Origin: Burkholderiales bacterium
Lineage (GTDB): Bacteria; Pseudomonadota; Gammaproteobacteria; Burkholderiales; Burkholderiaceae_C
Direction: 5' to 3'
Assembly: GCA_003963075.1 (NCBI GenBank)
Contig: RXJV01000047.1
Coordinates: 1 to 56,340 of the forward strand
DNA length: 56,340 nucleotides
Shown in pieces: positions 16,681 through 28,202 of this stretch (within the stretch, counting starts at the first letter, position 1; each line of letters opens with the position of its first letter). A program made the position numbers and the translations under genes. The notes beneath the pieces are model-generated. The model was not told where the DNA came from. It did no database searches and was given only the letters and a program-made list of their open reading frames with translations.

Positions 16681-18468
16681 GTGCGTGCACCACAGCGAAC
16701 CAGGCATTGCCAGCCCGTCCGGTCCTCAGCCACGCGAGGCCAGTCACCCACAACACGCCGCCAGCGCCGGCCCGGACTCGGCCCGGTGAACGCGGTCTGC
16801 GCGGCGCTGCTGGCGGGACTGCTGGCCGGCCAGGCGGCGGCCCAGACGACGCCCGATGCCGGCCAGCTGATGCAGCAGAACCAGCGCAACAAGGCCGCGG
16901 ATCTGCCGCGCAAGGGCAGTGGCGCCGAACTCGCCGCCCCGGTGGCGACGCTCAATATGGCCGGTGGCGCCACGGTGACGGTCAAGGCCTTCAGGTTCCA
17001 GGGCAACACCCTGCTGAGCGAAGACCAGTTGCAGCGCACCGTCACCGGCTATCTCGATCGCAAGCTGGACTTCCGCGAGCTGCAGGAGGTCACGGCGCTG
17101 GTGTCCAAGCGCTACAAGGCCGAGGGCCGGCTTGCCCGGGCCTTTCTGCCCGCCCAGGACGTCACCGACGGCCAGGTCACGATCCAGATCCTGGAAGCGC
17201 GCTACGGCGGCACCGAGGTCGAGCAAAGCGGCCAACGCCTCGCGCCCGACCAGGCCCGCGCCATGATGGAGCAGGGCCAGGTGCGCGGCGAGGCGCTGGA
17301 CCTGGTGGCCCTGGACCGCGCCCTGCTGCTGATCAGCGATCTGCCCGGCGTGAAGGCCAGTGCCAGCCTGGTGCCCGGCAGCGCGGCCGGCGAGACCGCC
17401 GTCGCGCTGAACCTGCGCGACCAGGACCTGCTGAGCGGCCAGGTCAGTGTGGACAACGCCGGCACCCGCTCGACGGGTGCCTTCCGTGCGAACGCCCTGG
17501 TGGCATGGAACAGCGCGCTGGGCGTCGGCGACCAGTGGACCGCCCAGCTCAGCCAGAACCAGGGCAGCAGCTTCGTGCGTCTGGGCGCGTCGGTGCCGGT
17601 CGGCCCGCAGGGCGTGCGTGTCGGCCTGACCGGCAGCGCCCTGCGCTACCGCCTGGTCGGCAGCGACTTCGACGCACTGAATGCCCGCGGCACCGCATCG
17701 TCGCTGGGCCTGGAGGCGAGCTACCCGCTGATCCGCTCGCGCGAGCGCAACCTGTCGCTGCAGGGCGTCTACGAAAACAAGCGTCTGCGCAACAAGGCCA
17801 ATGGCACGGACATCTCGAACTACAAGTCCGATCTGCTGACCCTGGCCTTGCTCGGCAACCAGTTCGACGACCTCGGCGGCGGCGGCTCCACCACCGCCTA
17901 TTTCGGCGTCCAGTTCGGCAACCTCAACCTGGACGGCTCGCCCAACCAGGCCTTCGATGCCGCCGGGCCACGCACCGCGGGCAGCTTCCGCAAGCTGCGC
18001 TACCAGCTGTCGCGCCAACAGACCCTGGCGGCCGGCGTGTCCGGCTATGTCTCGCTGCAAGGCCAGTGGGCCAGCCGCAACCTCGACTCGTCCGAGCGCT
18101 TCTACCTCGGCGGCCCGCAGGCCGTGCGTGCCTACCCGGTCAGCGAGGGCGGCGGTGCAATCGGACAGCTGCTCAATGCCGAGCTGCGCTGGCGCCTCGA
18201 AGACGGCTGGCGCTTGACGGGCTTCGCCGACTTGGGCCACATCACGACGAATGCCGATGCCGGCTTCGCCGGCGCCGTGACACCGAACAGCTACTCGCTC
18301 AAGGGAGCCGGCCTCAGTGTCGACTACGCCGGCCCGAGCGGGCTCGATGCCAGCCTGATCTGGGCCCGGCGTCTGGGCACCAACCCCATGGCGGACGCCC
18401 GTGGACGCGACCTGGACGGGTCGCTTGAACGCAACCGCTTCTGGCTGCTCGTCAGCCAGCAGTTCTGA
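16681..18468 (+). CDS. TpsB outer-membrane transporter (ShlB/FhaC/HecB family)
   Basis: A 595-residue outer-membrane pore of two-partner secretion, which exports the adhesin encoded next. After a long basic N-region and a signal peptide (VNAVCAALLAGLLAG, cleavage near AAA-QT) comes a POTRA region (~residues 100-200, with FRFQGNTLLSEDQL and LPAQDVTDGQVTIQILEARYG). A 16-strand-type barrel follows, with the family's conserved RLG / FYLGGPQAVRAYP elements. The terminal residue is Phe (LLVSQQF), the outer-membrane assembly signal. GTG 16681 was chosen because GGGAG lies six bases upstream; a later GTG at 16786 would begin at the signal peptide itself. Gap to tpsA is only 17 bases. Confidence 0.88.
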   Translation: MRAPQRTRHCQPVRSSATRGQSPTTRRQRRPGLGPVNAVCAALLAGLLAGQAAAQTTPDAGQLMQQNQRNKAADLPRKGSGAELAAPVATLNMAGGATVTVKAFRFQGNTLLSEDQLQRTVTGYLDRKLDFRELQEVTALVSKRYKAEGRLARAFLPAQDVTDGQVTIQILEARYGGTEVEQSGQRLAPDQARAMMEQGQVRGEALDLVALDRALLLISDLPGVKASASLVPGSAAGETAVALNLRDQDLLSGQVSVDNAGTRSTGAFRANALVAWNSALGVGDQWTAQLSQNQGSSFVRLGASVPVGPQGVRVGLTGSALRYRLVGSDFDALNARGTASSLGLEASYPLIRSRERNLSLQGVYENKRLRNKANGTDISNYKSDLLTLALLGNQFDDLGGGGSTTAYFGVQFGNLNLDGSPNQAFDAAGPRTAGSFRKLRYQLSRQQTLAAGVSGYVSLQGQWASRNLDSSERFYLGGPQAVRAYPVSEGGGAIGQLLNAELRWRLEDGWRLTGFADLGHITTNADAGFAGAVTPNSYSLKGAGLSVDYAGPSGLDASLIWARRLGTNPMADARGRDLDGSLERNRFWLLVSQQF

Positions 18469-18485
18469 GCGCCAAGGAGCACACC

Positions 18486-21400
18486 ATGCACGAACACGCC
18501 AGCCTCAATCGCATCTTTCGTCTGGTCTGGAGCGCGGCACAGGGCTGCTGGGTCGCCGTCCATGAACACGCCCGCGGCCGCAGCAAGGCCGGCCGCAGTG
18601 CGCGCCGCGCCAACGCGCTGAGCGCCGTCGGCCTCGCCAGCCTGCTGGCGCTGGGCGCGGGGCCCGGCGCGGCACTGGCACAGGTCGCGGCCAATGCCAC
18701 GCCGCAAGGCGGCAAGCTGGTGGCCGGCCAGGCCAACTGGCAGCAAAGCGGAACCAACCTCACCGTCAACCAAAGCAGCAGCCGCGCGGCGATCGACTGG
18801 ACCAGCTTCGACATCGGCCGCAATGCCAGCGTGGTGTTCCGCCAGCCGGACGCGAACAGCGTGGCGCTGAACCGCGTCACCGGCGGCGCACCCAGCCAGA
18901 TCTTCGGCCGCCTGTCGGCCAACGGCCAGGTCTTCCTGACCAATGCGGCGGGCGTCTACTTCAGCCCCACGGCGCAGGTGGACGTGGGCGCCCTGGTCGC
19001 GACTACGGGCAGCCTCGGCACCGACGATTTCATGGCCGGCCGCTGGACCTTCAACCGCGCCGGCAGCACCGCCAGCGTCGTCAACGAGGGCCGCCTCAGT
19101 GCAGCCCCCGGCGGCTATGTGGCGCTGCTGGCGCCCGAGGTGCGCAACGCCGGCGTCATCACCGCCCAGGCCGGCACCGTGGCCCTGGCCGCCGGTGAAG
19201 CGGTGGAACTGCAGTTCAACGGCGGCAGCCTTGCCAAGCTGCGCGTCACGCCGGCCCAGGTGGCCACCCTCGTCGAGAACCGCCAAGCCATCCTCGCGCC
19301 GGACGGCCAGATCCTGATGTCGGCCCGCGCCGCCCAGGCGCTGCACGATGGCGTCATCCGCGACAGCGGCGAGCTGTCGGCCAGCAGCCTCGTTGCCAAG
19401 GGCGGCCGCATCGTGCTGGAGGCTGACCGGGTCGACATCGCCAGCGGCGCGTCGATCCGCGCCACCGGTGCCACCGGCGGCGGCCAGATCAACATCGGCG
19501 GCAATTACCAGGGCCAGGGCGAGCTCTGGAACGCCACCACCACCCGCATCGCCAGCGGCGCCAGCATCGACGCCAGCGCCACCCGCCAGGGCGACGGCGG
19601 CAACGTGGTGGTGTGGGCCAACGACCGCACCGACTTCAACGGCCGCATCAGCGCCCGCGGTGGCGCGCTGGGCGGCAATGGCGGCGTGGTCGAGACCTCG
19701 GGCAAGCAGACCCTGAACGTGCGCACCGGCCGGGTCGACGTCAGCGGCAGCGCCCAGGGCGGCAAGGGCGGCACCTGGCTGCTGGACCCGAACGACCTGA
19801 CCATCGGCACCGGCAGCAACACCAACATCACCGGCAGTTTCGGCACCACCGACGACGGCGCCTTCCTCAGCACGGCCTCGCTGGCCGCGGCGCTGACCAA
19901 CGGCTCCAACGTCGTCGTGCTGACCAACAACGGCGGCAGCAACCTCGGCCGCGGCGACATCACCGTCAACGGCGCCATCACCACCTCGCTGGCTGCCTCC
20001 CAGTCCGCCACGCTGACGCTGGCCGCGCAGGGCGACATCAACATCGCCAGCGGCGGCTCCATCGCGGCGGGCGGCGCCGACCGCTCGCTCAACGTCAACC
20101 TGTACGCCGGCACCCAGCTCGGCGGCGGCTCGCCGGGCAGCGTGGCCAGCCAGATCTCGATGAGCTCGGGCACGTCGATCAACACCGGCCAGAGCGGCAA
20201 CCTGACCGCCATCTCCAAGGGCGATGTGACGCTGGCCAACGCCACCCTCGGCGGCGCGCTGACCGTGACGACCAACAACGGCGCCTTTGCCCAGGTGACG
20301 GGCAGCGCCCTCACGGTGACCGGTGCCGCCACCGTCAACGCCGGCACCAAGGAAGTCGCCTTCAACAGCGCGTCCAACCAGCTCAGCGGTGCGATCAGCT
20401 CCACCGGCACCGGCGCGGTGACGATCAAGAACACGCTGGCCACCAACCTCGGTGCCATCGGCGCGTCCGGCGCGGCGGCGCTGAGCCTGGACGTGACGAC
20501 GACCAACGCCGCCGTCACCCAGAGCGGCCCGGCTTTCGTCACCGGCGACACCACGGTGCGCGCCGGCAGTGGCGCGGTCACGCTCAACCAGGCCGGCAAC
20601 CAGTTCACCGGCGGCATCAACTCCACCGGCACCGGTGCGGTCACGCTGGTCAACAGCAGCGCCACCACGCTCGGCACCATCGGCACCAACGGCGGCGCGG
20701 TGGCCAGCCTGTCGGTCACCACCAACAATGCCAACGTCGGCCAGAGTGGCACGTCCTACGTCGCGGGCACCACCACGGTCGCGGCGGGCAGCGGGGCCGT
20801 CAATCTCACCAACACCGGCAACCAGCTGGCCGGCGCGGTCAGCTCCACTGGCACCGGCGCGGTCACGCTGCGCAATGCGGTCGACCTGGTGCTCGGCGCG
20901 ATCGGTACCGGCGGCAGCCCGGCTGCGAGCCTGAGCGTGCGCACCGCCAGCGGCGGCATCACCCAGACCGGCGCGGCCCTGGTTGCCGGTACCACGCTGC
21001 TGCGCACCGACACCGGCGGCGCCATCACCGTCAACAACGCCGGCAACCAGTTCGCCGGCGCGATCTCGACCGTCGGCAGCGGCGCGGTCACCCTGACCAA
21101 CGGCGTGGCCACGGTGCTCGGCCAGATCGGCAGCAGCGGCAGCCGCGCCACCAGCCTGAGCCTGACGACGACGAACGCGGCCGTCAGCCAGACCGGCACG
21201 GCCTATGTGGACGGCGCCACCACCATCAACGCCGGCAGCGGTGCGGTCACGCTGGACAACGCCAACAACAAGCTGACCGGCGCGGTCAGCTCGACCGGCA
21301 GCGGCGCGGTGACCCTGGTCAACAACCAGGCGCTCAACCTCGGCACCATCGGCGCCTCGGGCGCCGGCAATGCCGCGGCCAGCCTGACGGCCACCACGCC

Positions 21401-24400
21401 CAACGGCGCCGTCACCCAGAGCGGCACGGCCTATGTGGCCGGCACCACCACGGTCAATGCGGGCAGCGCGGCCGTCACGCTCAACAATGCGAGCAACCAG
21501 CTGGCCGGCGCCATCAGCGCACCGGGCCGCGGCGATGTGACCGTGGTCAACACCGTGGCCACGGTGCTCGGGCCCATCGGCGCCAGCGGTGTGGGCGCGG
21601 CGGCATCCAGCCTCAGCGTCACGACCACCAACCAGGCCGTCACGCAGACCGGCGCGGCCATCGTCAGCGGCGCCACCACGGTCAGCACCGGCTCGGGCAA
21701 CGTCACGCTGACCAATGCCGGCAATGCGCTGGGCGGCGCGGTCACGGTCACCAACACCGGCAGCGCCAACGTCAGCTCCAGCGGCGCGCTGGGCATCACC
21801 TTCACCGGCAGCGGCGCCACCACGGCCACGGCCGGCGGCGCGCTGACGGCCACGCTGAGCGGCACCGGCGCGACGACGCTGTCCGGCGCGGGCGTGACGG
21901 CCTCGGGCACGGCCGCCAGCCTCAGCAGCACCAGCACCGGCACTACCACGCTGGGCACCACCTCTGCCACCGGCAACGTCAGCTTGAACAGCGTTGGCGC
22001 CGTCTCCCAGACCGGCGCGCTCGCCGCCAACGGCCTGGAGCTCAAGGGTGATGGCGCGGTCGCGCTGACCAACACCGGCAACAACATCGCGACCGTCGCG
22101 GCCGCCACCGGCGCCGGCGACATCAACGTCGTCAACAGCGGTGCACTGGCCGTCGGCACGGTCAACAGCGTCGGCGTCACGCGCGCAGGTGCCGTGTCGC
22201 TGAGCACGCTGACGGGCAACCTCACGCTGAACCAGTCCGTCACCACGACCAGCACCGCCAACAACGCCGTCGTGCTGAACGCCGGCAGCAGCGCGGCCGC
22301 CGGCACCGGCGCGGGCGGCAACCTCATCGTCGCGGGCGGCTCGACCGTGGGCGTCGGCAGCGGCGGCCGGGCCACGCTCTACTCCGGCACCGTGGCCGGC
22401 AGCACCGGCCTGACCGCCTTGGTCGGCAGCGGCAGCGGCCGCTTCCGCTACGGCAGCAACGCGACGACGACCAACTTCACGACGCCGCTCGGCGCCGGCG
22501 TGAATGCGGTCTACCGCGAATCGCCCACCGTGACGATCACCGCCGACAACCTGACCCGCACCTATGGCACGCCGCTCGCGGCCACGGTCAGCCTCGCCGG
22601 TGCGCTCAACGGCGACACCCAGGCGCAGCTGTTCACCACCGGGCCGACGTACAGCGTCGGCGGCAGCTTCTCGACCTCCAACAATCCCATCGTCGGCGCC
22701 CACAGCATCACGCCCTCCGGCGCGGTGAACGGCCTGGGCTACACGCTGGCCTATGGCGCACCGGGCACGCTGACCGTCACCGCGGCCAGCATCAGTGCGG
22801 TCACCGGCATCACGGCGGCCAACAAGGTCTACGACACGACCACCGCCGCGACGCTGACCACCAGTGGCGCCGCCTTCACCGGCCAGATCACGGGTGACCT
22901 GCTGACGCTGGGAGGGGCGCCCACCGGCAACTTCTCGGACAAGAACGTCGGCACCGGCAAGACGGTCAACATCACCGGCCTGAGCCTCGGCGGCGCCGAT
23001 GCCGGCAACTACACGCTGGCCAGCAGCACCGCGACGACGACGGCCAACATCACGCCGGCCTCGATCAGCGCCATCACGGGCATCACCGCCGCCAACAAGG
23101 TCTATGACGGCACCACGGCCGCCACGCTGGTCACCGGTGGCGCCGGCTTCACCGGCCGGCTCGGCGCCGACGTGCTGACCGTGGCCACCGGCACCGGTAC
23201 CTTCAGCGACAAGAACGTCGCCAACGGCAAGACGGTCAACATCACCGGGCTGACGCTGGGCGGCGCCGATGCGGGCAACTACACGCTGGCCAATGCCACC
23301 GCCAGCGCCACCGCCAACATCACGCCGGCCACCATCGCCGCCATCACGGGCATCACCGCCGCCAACAAGGTCTACGACGCGACGACCGCCGCGACCTTGA
23401 CCACGACGGGCGCCGGCTTCACCGGCAAGGTCAGCGGCGACAACCTCACGGTCGCCAGCAGCACCGGCGCCTTCAGCGACAAGAATGTCGCCAACGGCAA
23501 GACGGTCAACATCACCGGCCTGACGCTGGGCGGCACCGACGCGGGCAACTACACGCTGGCCTCCAGCACCGCGAGCACGACCGCCAACATCACCCCGGCC
23601 CAGCTGACCGCGATCACCGGCATCACCGCGGCCAACAAGGTCTACGACGCGACGACGGCCGCCACTCTCACGACGGGCGGCGCGGGCTTCACGGGCAAGC
23701 TCGGCAGCGATGTGCTGACGGTCGCGACCGCCACCGGCAACTTCAGCGACAAGAACGCCGGCAACGGCAAGACCGTCAACATCACCGGGCTGAGCCTGGG
23801 CGGCGCCGATGCGGGCAACTACCTGCTGCCCACCGGGGCCACGACGACCACGGCCAACATCACCCCGGCCAATATCGCCGCCGTCACCGGCATCACGGCG
23901 GCCAACAAGGTCTACGACGGCACCACCAATGCCACGCTGAACACCGGCAGCGCCGGCTTCACCGGCAAGCTCGGCAGCGATGTGCTGACGGTCGCCACCA
24001 GCACCGGAAGCTTCAGCGACAAGAACGTGGCCAACGGCAAGACCGTCAGCATCAGCGGCATCACGCTGGGCGGCACCGACGCCGGCAACTACAACCTGCT
24101 CAGCAACACCGCCAGCACCACGGCCAACATCACGCCGGCCACGATCAGCGCAGTCACCGGCATCACCGCGGCCAACAAGGTCTACGACACGACCACCGCC
24201 GCCACGCTGACGACCACCGGCGTCGCCTTCACCGGCAAGGTCACCGGTGATGTGCTGACGCTGGGAGCCGCGCCCACCGGCAATTTCTCGGACAAGAACG
24301 TCGCGAATGGCAAGACGGTCAACATCACCGGCCTGAGCCTGGCCGGCGCCGATGCCGGCAACTACACGCTGGCCGGCAGCACCGCGACGACGACGGCCAA

Positions 24401-25946
24401 CATCACGCCGGCCTCGATCAGCGCCATCACCGGCCTGCTGGCAGCCAACAAGGTCTACGACGGCAACACCACGGCCGCCCTGGTGACGTCGACGGCCGGC
24501 TTCACCGGCAAGCTTGGCAGCGATGTGCTGACGGTCGCGACCGCCACCGGCAACTTCAGCGACAAGAACGTCGCCAACGGCAAGACCGTCAGCATCACCG
24601 GGCTGACGCTGGGCGGCACCGATGGCGGCAACTACACGCTGGCCTCCAACACGGCCAGCACCACCGCCAACATCACGCCAGCCAGCATCAGCGCGATCAC
24701 CGGCATCACCGCCGCCAACAAGGTCTACGACACCACGACCGCCGCGACCTTGTCGACCACCGGCGCCGGCTTCACCGGTCTGGTCGCGGGTGACAAGCTG
24801 ACGGTGGCGACCAGCACCGGCAACTTCAGCGACAAGAACGTCGGCACCGGCAAGACCGTCAACATCACCGGCCTGAGCCTGGGCGGAGCGGACGCCGGCA
24901 ACTACACGCTGGCCAGCAGCACCGCCAGCACGACGGCCAACATCACGGCCGCACAGCTCGGCGCCATCACCGGCATCACCGCCGCCAACAAGGTCTACGA
25001 CGCCACCACGGCCGCCACCACCAACATCAGCGGCGCCGGCATCACCGGCGTGCTGGCGGGCGACGTGGTCAGCGTGGGGGCGGCCACCGGCACCTTCAGC
25101 GACAAGAACGCCGCCGCGGGCAAGACCGTCACGCTGGCGATCACGCTGGCGGGCACCGATGCCGGCAACTACAAGCTGCCGGCCAGCACGACGACCACCG
25201 CCGACATCACCAAGGCCACATTGGCCAACGTGACCGGCATCACAGCCCTCGACAAGGTGCAGGACGGCAACTCGGTGGCCACGCTGGTGACCGGCAATGC
25301 GGTGTTCAACGGCAAGATCAGCGGTGATGTGCTGACCGTGGCCCAGGCCAACGGCCAGTTCAACGACGGCCTGCCCGGGCTGAACAAGCCGGTGGCCATC
25401 ACCGGCATCACGTTGGGCGGCACCGATGCCGGCAACTACACGCTGACCAGCAACACCGGCAGCACCACGGCCAGCATCACCCCGCTGCCGCCGGTGTTGC
25501 CGACGGTGTCCACGCCGCTGACGCTGCTGCTCGCGACATCCGCCGATGGTCCCACGCTGAACACCGATGATGCGGTGCTGGTGGCCGGGGCTCCCGGGTC
25601 GACCGGGGCCCGAACCAATGCGGTGGATGCTCAGGGCCTGGTCGTCAAGGCGGTGCGGGAACTGACCGCGCTGAATGGCGGCGAGTTCGTCGTCACGGTG
25701 CCGCGTGCGCTGCTGGAGCGCGGCTTCAGCTTCCCGTTGCCGCTCAGCCTGCGCTCGGCGATCCGGACCGATGGCAAGGTCGCGGTGTCCGGGCCCGACG
25801 GCAAGGCGCTGCCGGCCTGGCTGACGCTGGACTCGACAGCGCTGGAGATGCGCGCCGCACCGGTGCCCGCAGGCGGCCTGCCGCTGCGCGTGATGTTCAG
25901 GCAGGGCAACGGCCAGCTGACCGACATCCTGATCGAAGTGCGCTGA
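18486..25946 (+). CDS. TpsA filamentous haemagglutinin-like adhesin with YDG repeats
   Basis: A 2,486-residue exoprotein secreted by the TpsB pore. The N-terminus is an extended signal peptide (MHEHASLNRIFRLVW ... cleavage near ALA-QV). The TPS secretion domain follows (~residues 67-300, with NRVTGGAPSQIFGRLSANG and LTNAAGVYFSP). The middle is a Ser/Thr/Gly/Ala-rich beta-helix containing about six repeats of ~74 residues (~614-1089). An MBG-like module (VTITADNLTRTYGTPLAA) then leads into ten YDG repeats of ~90 residues (~1435-2335), each with ITAANKVYD, GKTVNITGL and AGNYTL. The last ~150 residues are non-repetitive. Such proteins mediate adhesion, aggregation or contact-dependent effects; no toxin domain is visible at the C-terminus. 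AAGGAG precedes the ATG. Confidence 0.9.
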   Translation: MHEHASLNRIFRLVWSAAQGCWVAVHEHARGRSKAGRSARRANALSAVGLASLLALGAGPGAALAQVAANATPQGGKLVAGQANWQQSGTNLTVNQSSSRAAIDWTSFDIGRNASVVFRQPDANSVALNRVTGGAPSQIFGRLSANGQVFLTNAAGVYFSPTAQVDVGALVATTGSLGTDDFMAGRWTFNRAGSTASVVNEGRLSAAPGGYVALLAPEVRNAGVITAQAGTVALAAGEAVELQFNGGSLAKLRVTPAQVATLVENRQAILAPDGQILMSARAAQALHDGVIRDSGELSASSLVAKGGRIVLEADRVDIASGASIRATGATGGGQINIGGNYQGQGELWNATTTRIASGASIDASATRQGDGGNVVVWANDRTDFNGRISARGGALGGNGGVVETSGKQTLNVRTGRVDVSGSAQGGKGGTWLLDPNDLTIGTGSNTNITGSFGTTDDGAFLSTASLAAALTNGSNVVVLTNNGGSNLGRGDITVNGAITTSLAASQSATLTLAAQGDINIASGGSIAAGGADRSLNVNLYAGTQLGGGSPGSVASQISMSSGTSINTGQSGNLTAISKGDVTLANATLGGALTVTTNNGAFAQVTGSALTVTGAATVNAGTKEVAFNSASNQLSGAISSTGTGAVTIKNTLATNLGAIGASGAAALSLDVTTTNAAVTQSGPAFVTGDTTVRAGSGAVTLNQAGNQFTGGINSTGTGAVTLVNSSATTLGTIGTNGGAVASLSVTTNNANVGQSGTSYVAGTTTVAAGSGAVNLTNTGNQLAGAVSSTGTGAVTLRNAVDLVLGAIGTGGSPAASLSVRTASGGITQTGAALVAGTTLLRTDTGGAITVNNAGNQFAGAISTVGSGAVTLTNGVATVLGQIGSSGSRATSLSLTTTNAAVSQTGTAYVDGATTINAGSGAVTLDNANNKLTGAVSSTGSGAVTLVNNQALNLGTIGASGAGNAAASLTATTPNGAVTQSGTAYVAGTTTVNAGSAAVTLNNASNQLAGAISAPGRGDVTVVNTVATVLGPIGASGVGAAASSLSVTTTNQAVTQTGAAIVSGATTVSTGSGNVTLTNAGNALGGAVTVTNTGSANVSSSGALGITFTGSGATTATAGGALTATLSGTGATTLSGAGVTASGTAASLSSTSTGTTTLGTTSATGNVSLNSVGAVSQTGALAANGLELKGDGAVALTNTGNNIATVAAATGAGDINVVNSGALAVGTVNSVGVTRAGAVSLSTLTGNLTLNQSVTTTSTANNAVVLNAGSSAAAGTGAGGNLIVAGGSTVGVGSGGRATLYSGTVAGSTGLTALVGSGSGRFRYGSNATTTNFTTPLGAGVNAVYRESPTVTITADNLTRTYGTPLAATVSLAGALNGDTQAQLFTTGPTYSVGGSFSTSNNPIVGAHSITPSGAVNGLGYTLAYGAPGTLTVTAASISAVTGITAANKVYDTTTAATLTTSGAAFTGQITGDLLTLGGAPTGNFSDKNVGTGKTVNITGLSLGGADAGNYTLASSTATTTANITPASISAITGITAANKVYDGTTAATLVTGGAGFTGRLGADVLTVATGTGTFSDKNVANGKTVNITGLTLGGADAGNYTLANATASATANITPATIAAITGITAANKVYDATTAATLTTTGAGFTGKVSGDNLTVASSTGAFSDKNVANGKTVNITGLTLGGTDAGNYTLASSTASTTANITPAQLTAITGITAANKVYDATTAATLTTGGAGFTGKLGSDVLTVATATGNFSDKNAGNGKTVNITGLSLGGADAGNYLLPTGATTTTANITPANIAAVTGITAANKVYDGTTNATLNTGSAGFTGKLGSDVLTVATSTGSFSDKNVANGKTVSISGITLGGTDAGNYNLLSNTASTTANITPATISAVTGITAANKVYDTTTAATLTTTGVAFTGKVTGDVLTLGAAPTGNFSDKNVANGKTVNITGLSLAGADAGNYTLAGSTATTTANITPASISAITGLLAANKVYDGNTTAALVTSTAGFTGKLGSDVLTVATATGNFSDKNVANGKTVSITGLTLGGTDGGNYTLASNTASTTANITPASISAITGITAANKVYDTTTAATLSTTGAGFTGLVAGDKLTVATSTGNFSDKNVGTGKTVNITGLSLGGADAGNYTLASSTASTTANITAAQLGAITGITAANKVYDATTAATTNISGAGITGVLAGDVVSVGAATGTFSDKNAAAGKTVTLAITLAGTDAGNYKLPASTTTTADITKATLANVTGITALDKVQDGNSVATLVTGNAVFNGKISGDVLTVAQANGQFNDGLPGLNKPVAITGITLGGTDAGNYTLTSNTGSTTASITPLPPVLPTVSTPLTLLLATSADGPTLNTDDAVLVAGAPGSTGARTNAVDAQGLVVKAVRELTALNGGEFVVTVPRALLERGFSFPLPLSLRSAIRTDGKVAVSGPDGKALPAWLTLDSTALEMRAAPVPAGGLPLRVMFRQGNGQLTDILIEVR
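20325..21760 (+). repeat. Six ~74-residue repeats in the adhesin stalk
   Basis: About six in-frame repeats of roughly 222 bases plus a partial seventh. Each holds GTTTVNAGSGAVTL, then AGNQLAGAVSSTGTGAVTL and LGTIGASG. Copies vary at many positions, so they are diverged rather than recent duplications. Confidence 0.75.
22788..25490 (+). repeat. Ten tandem YDG-type repeats (~270 bases each)
   Basis: Ten tandem modules, nine with an ANKVYD core and a last, degenerate one with LDKVQDG. Several modules share near-identical stretches (for example the GKLGSDVLTVAT block in four of them), so recombination between units is likely. This matches the YDG domain of filamentous haemagglutinin-like proteins. 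Confidence 0.85.
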
Positions 25947-25971
25947 GCGGCCCGGCCCGGGGCGGGCGGGC

Positions 25972-28092
<2,121 letters not shown>

Positions 28093-28202
28093 TCACCCCC
28101 GGTCAGCGGCCGGACAACGGGATGCCGCCGGCTTGAGTTCTAATCGCCAGTCCGCGTTCTTGGGATTCGGCCCGGCGGTTTGGTTTTTTCGGAGAGTTCT
28201 CG

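Noticed and set aside
18324-22703. 1,459-residue open frame antisense to the TPS genes
   Set aside because: It is the mirror of a repetitive, stop-poor GC-rich gene. It has a GADG/RAG-type low-complexity composition and no start or family signal.
22788-25490. Regular ~270-base repeats considered as a CRISPR or satellite array
   Set aside because: Repeats are in frame, encode YDG protein modules, are diverged, and have no spacer structure.
25947-25971. GC-rich stretch between tpsA and fadH considered as a terminator
   Set aside because: No stable stem followed by a T run can be drawn on either strand.
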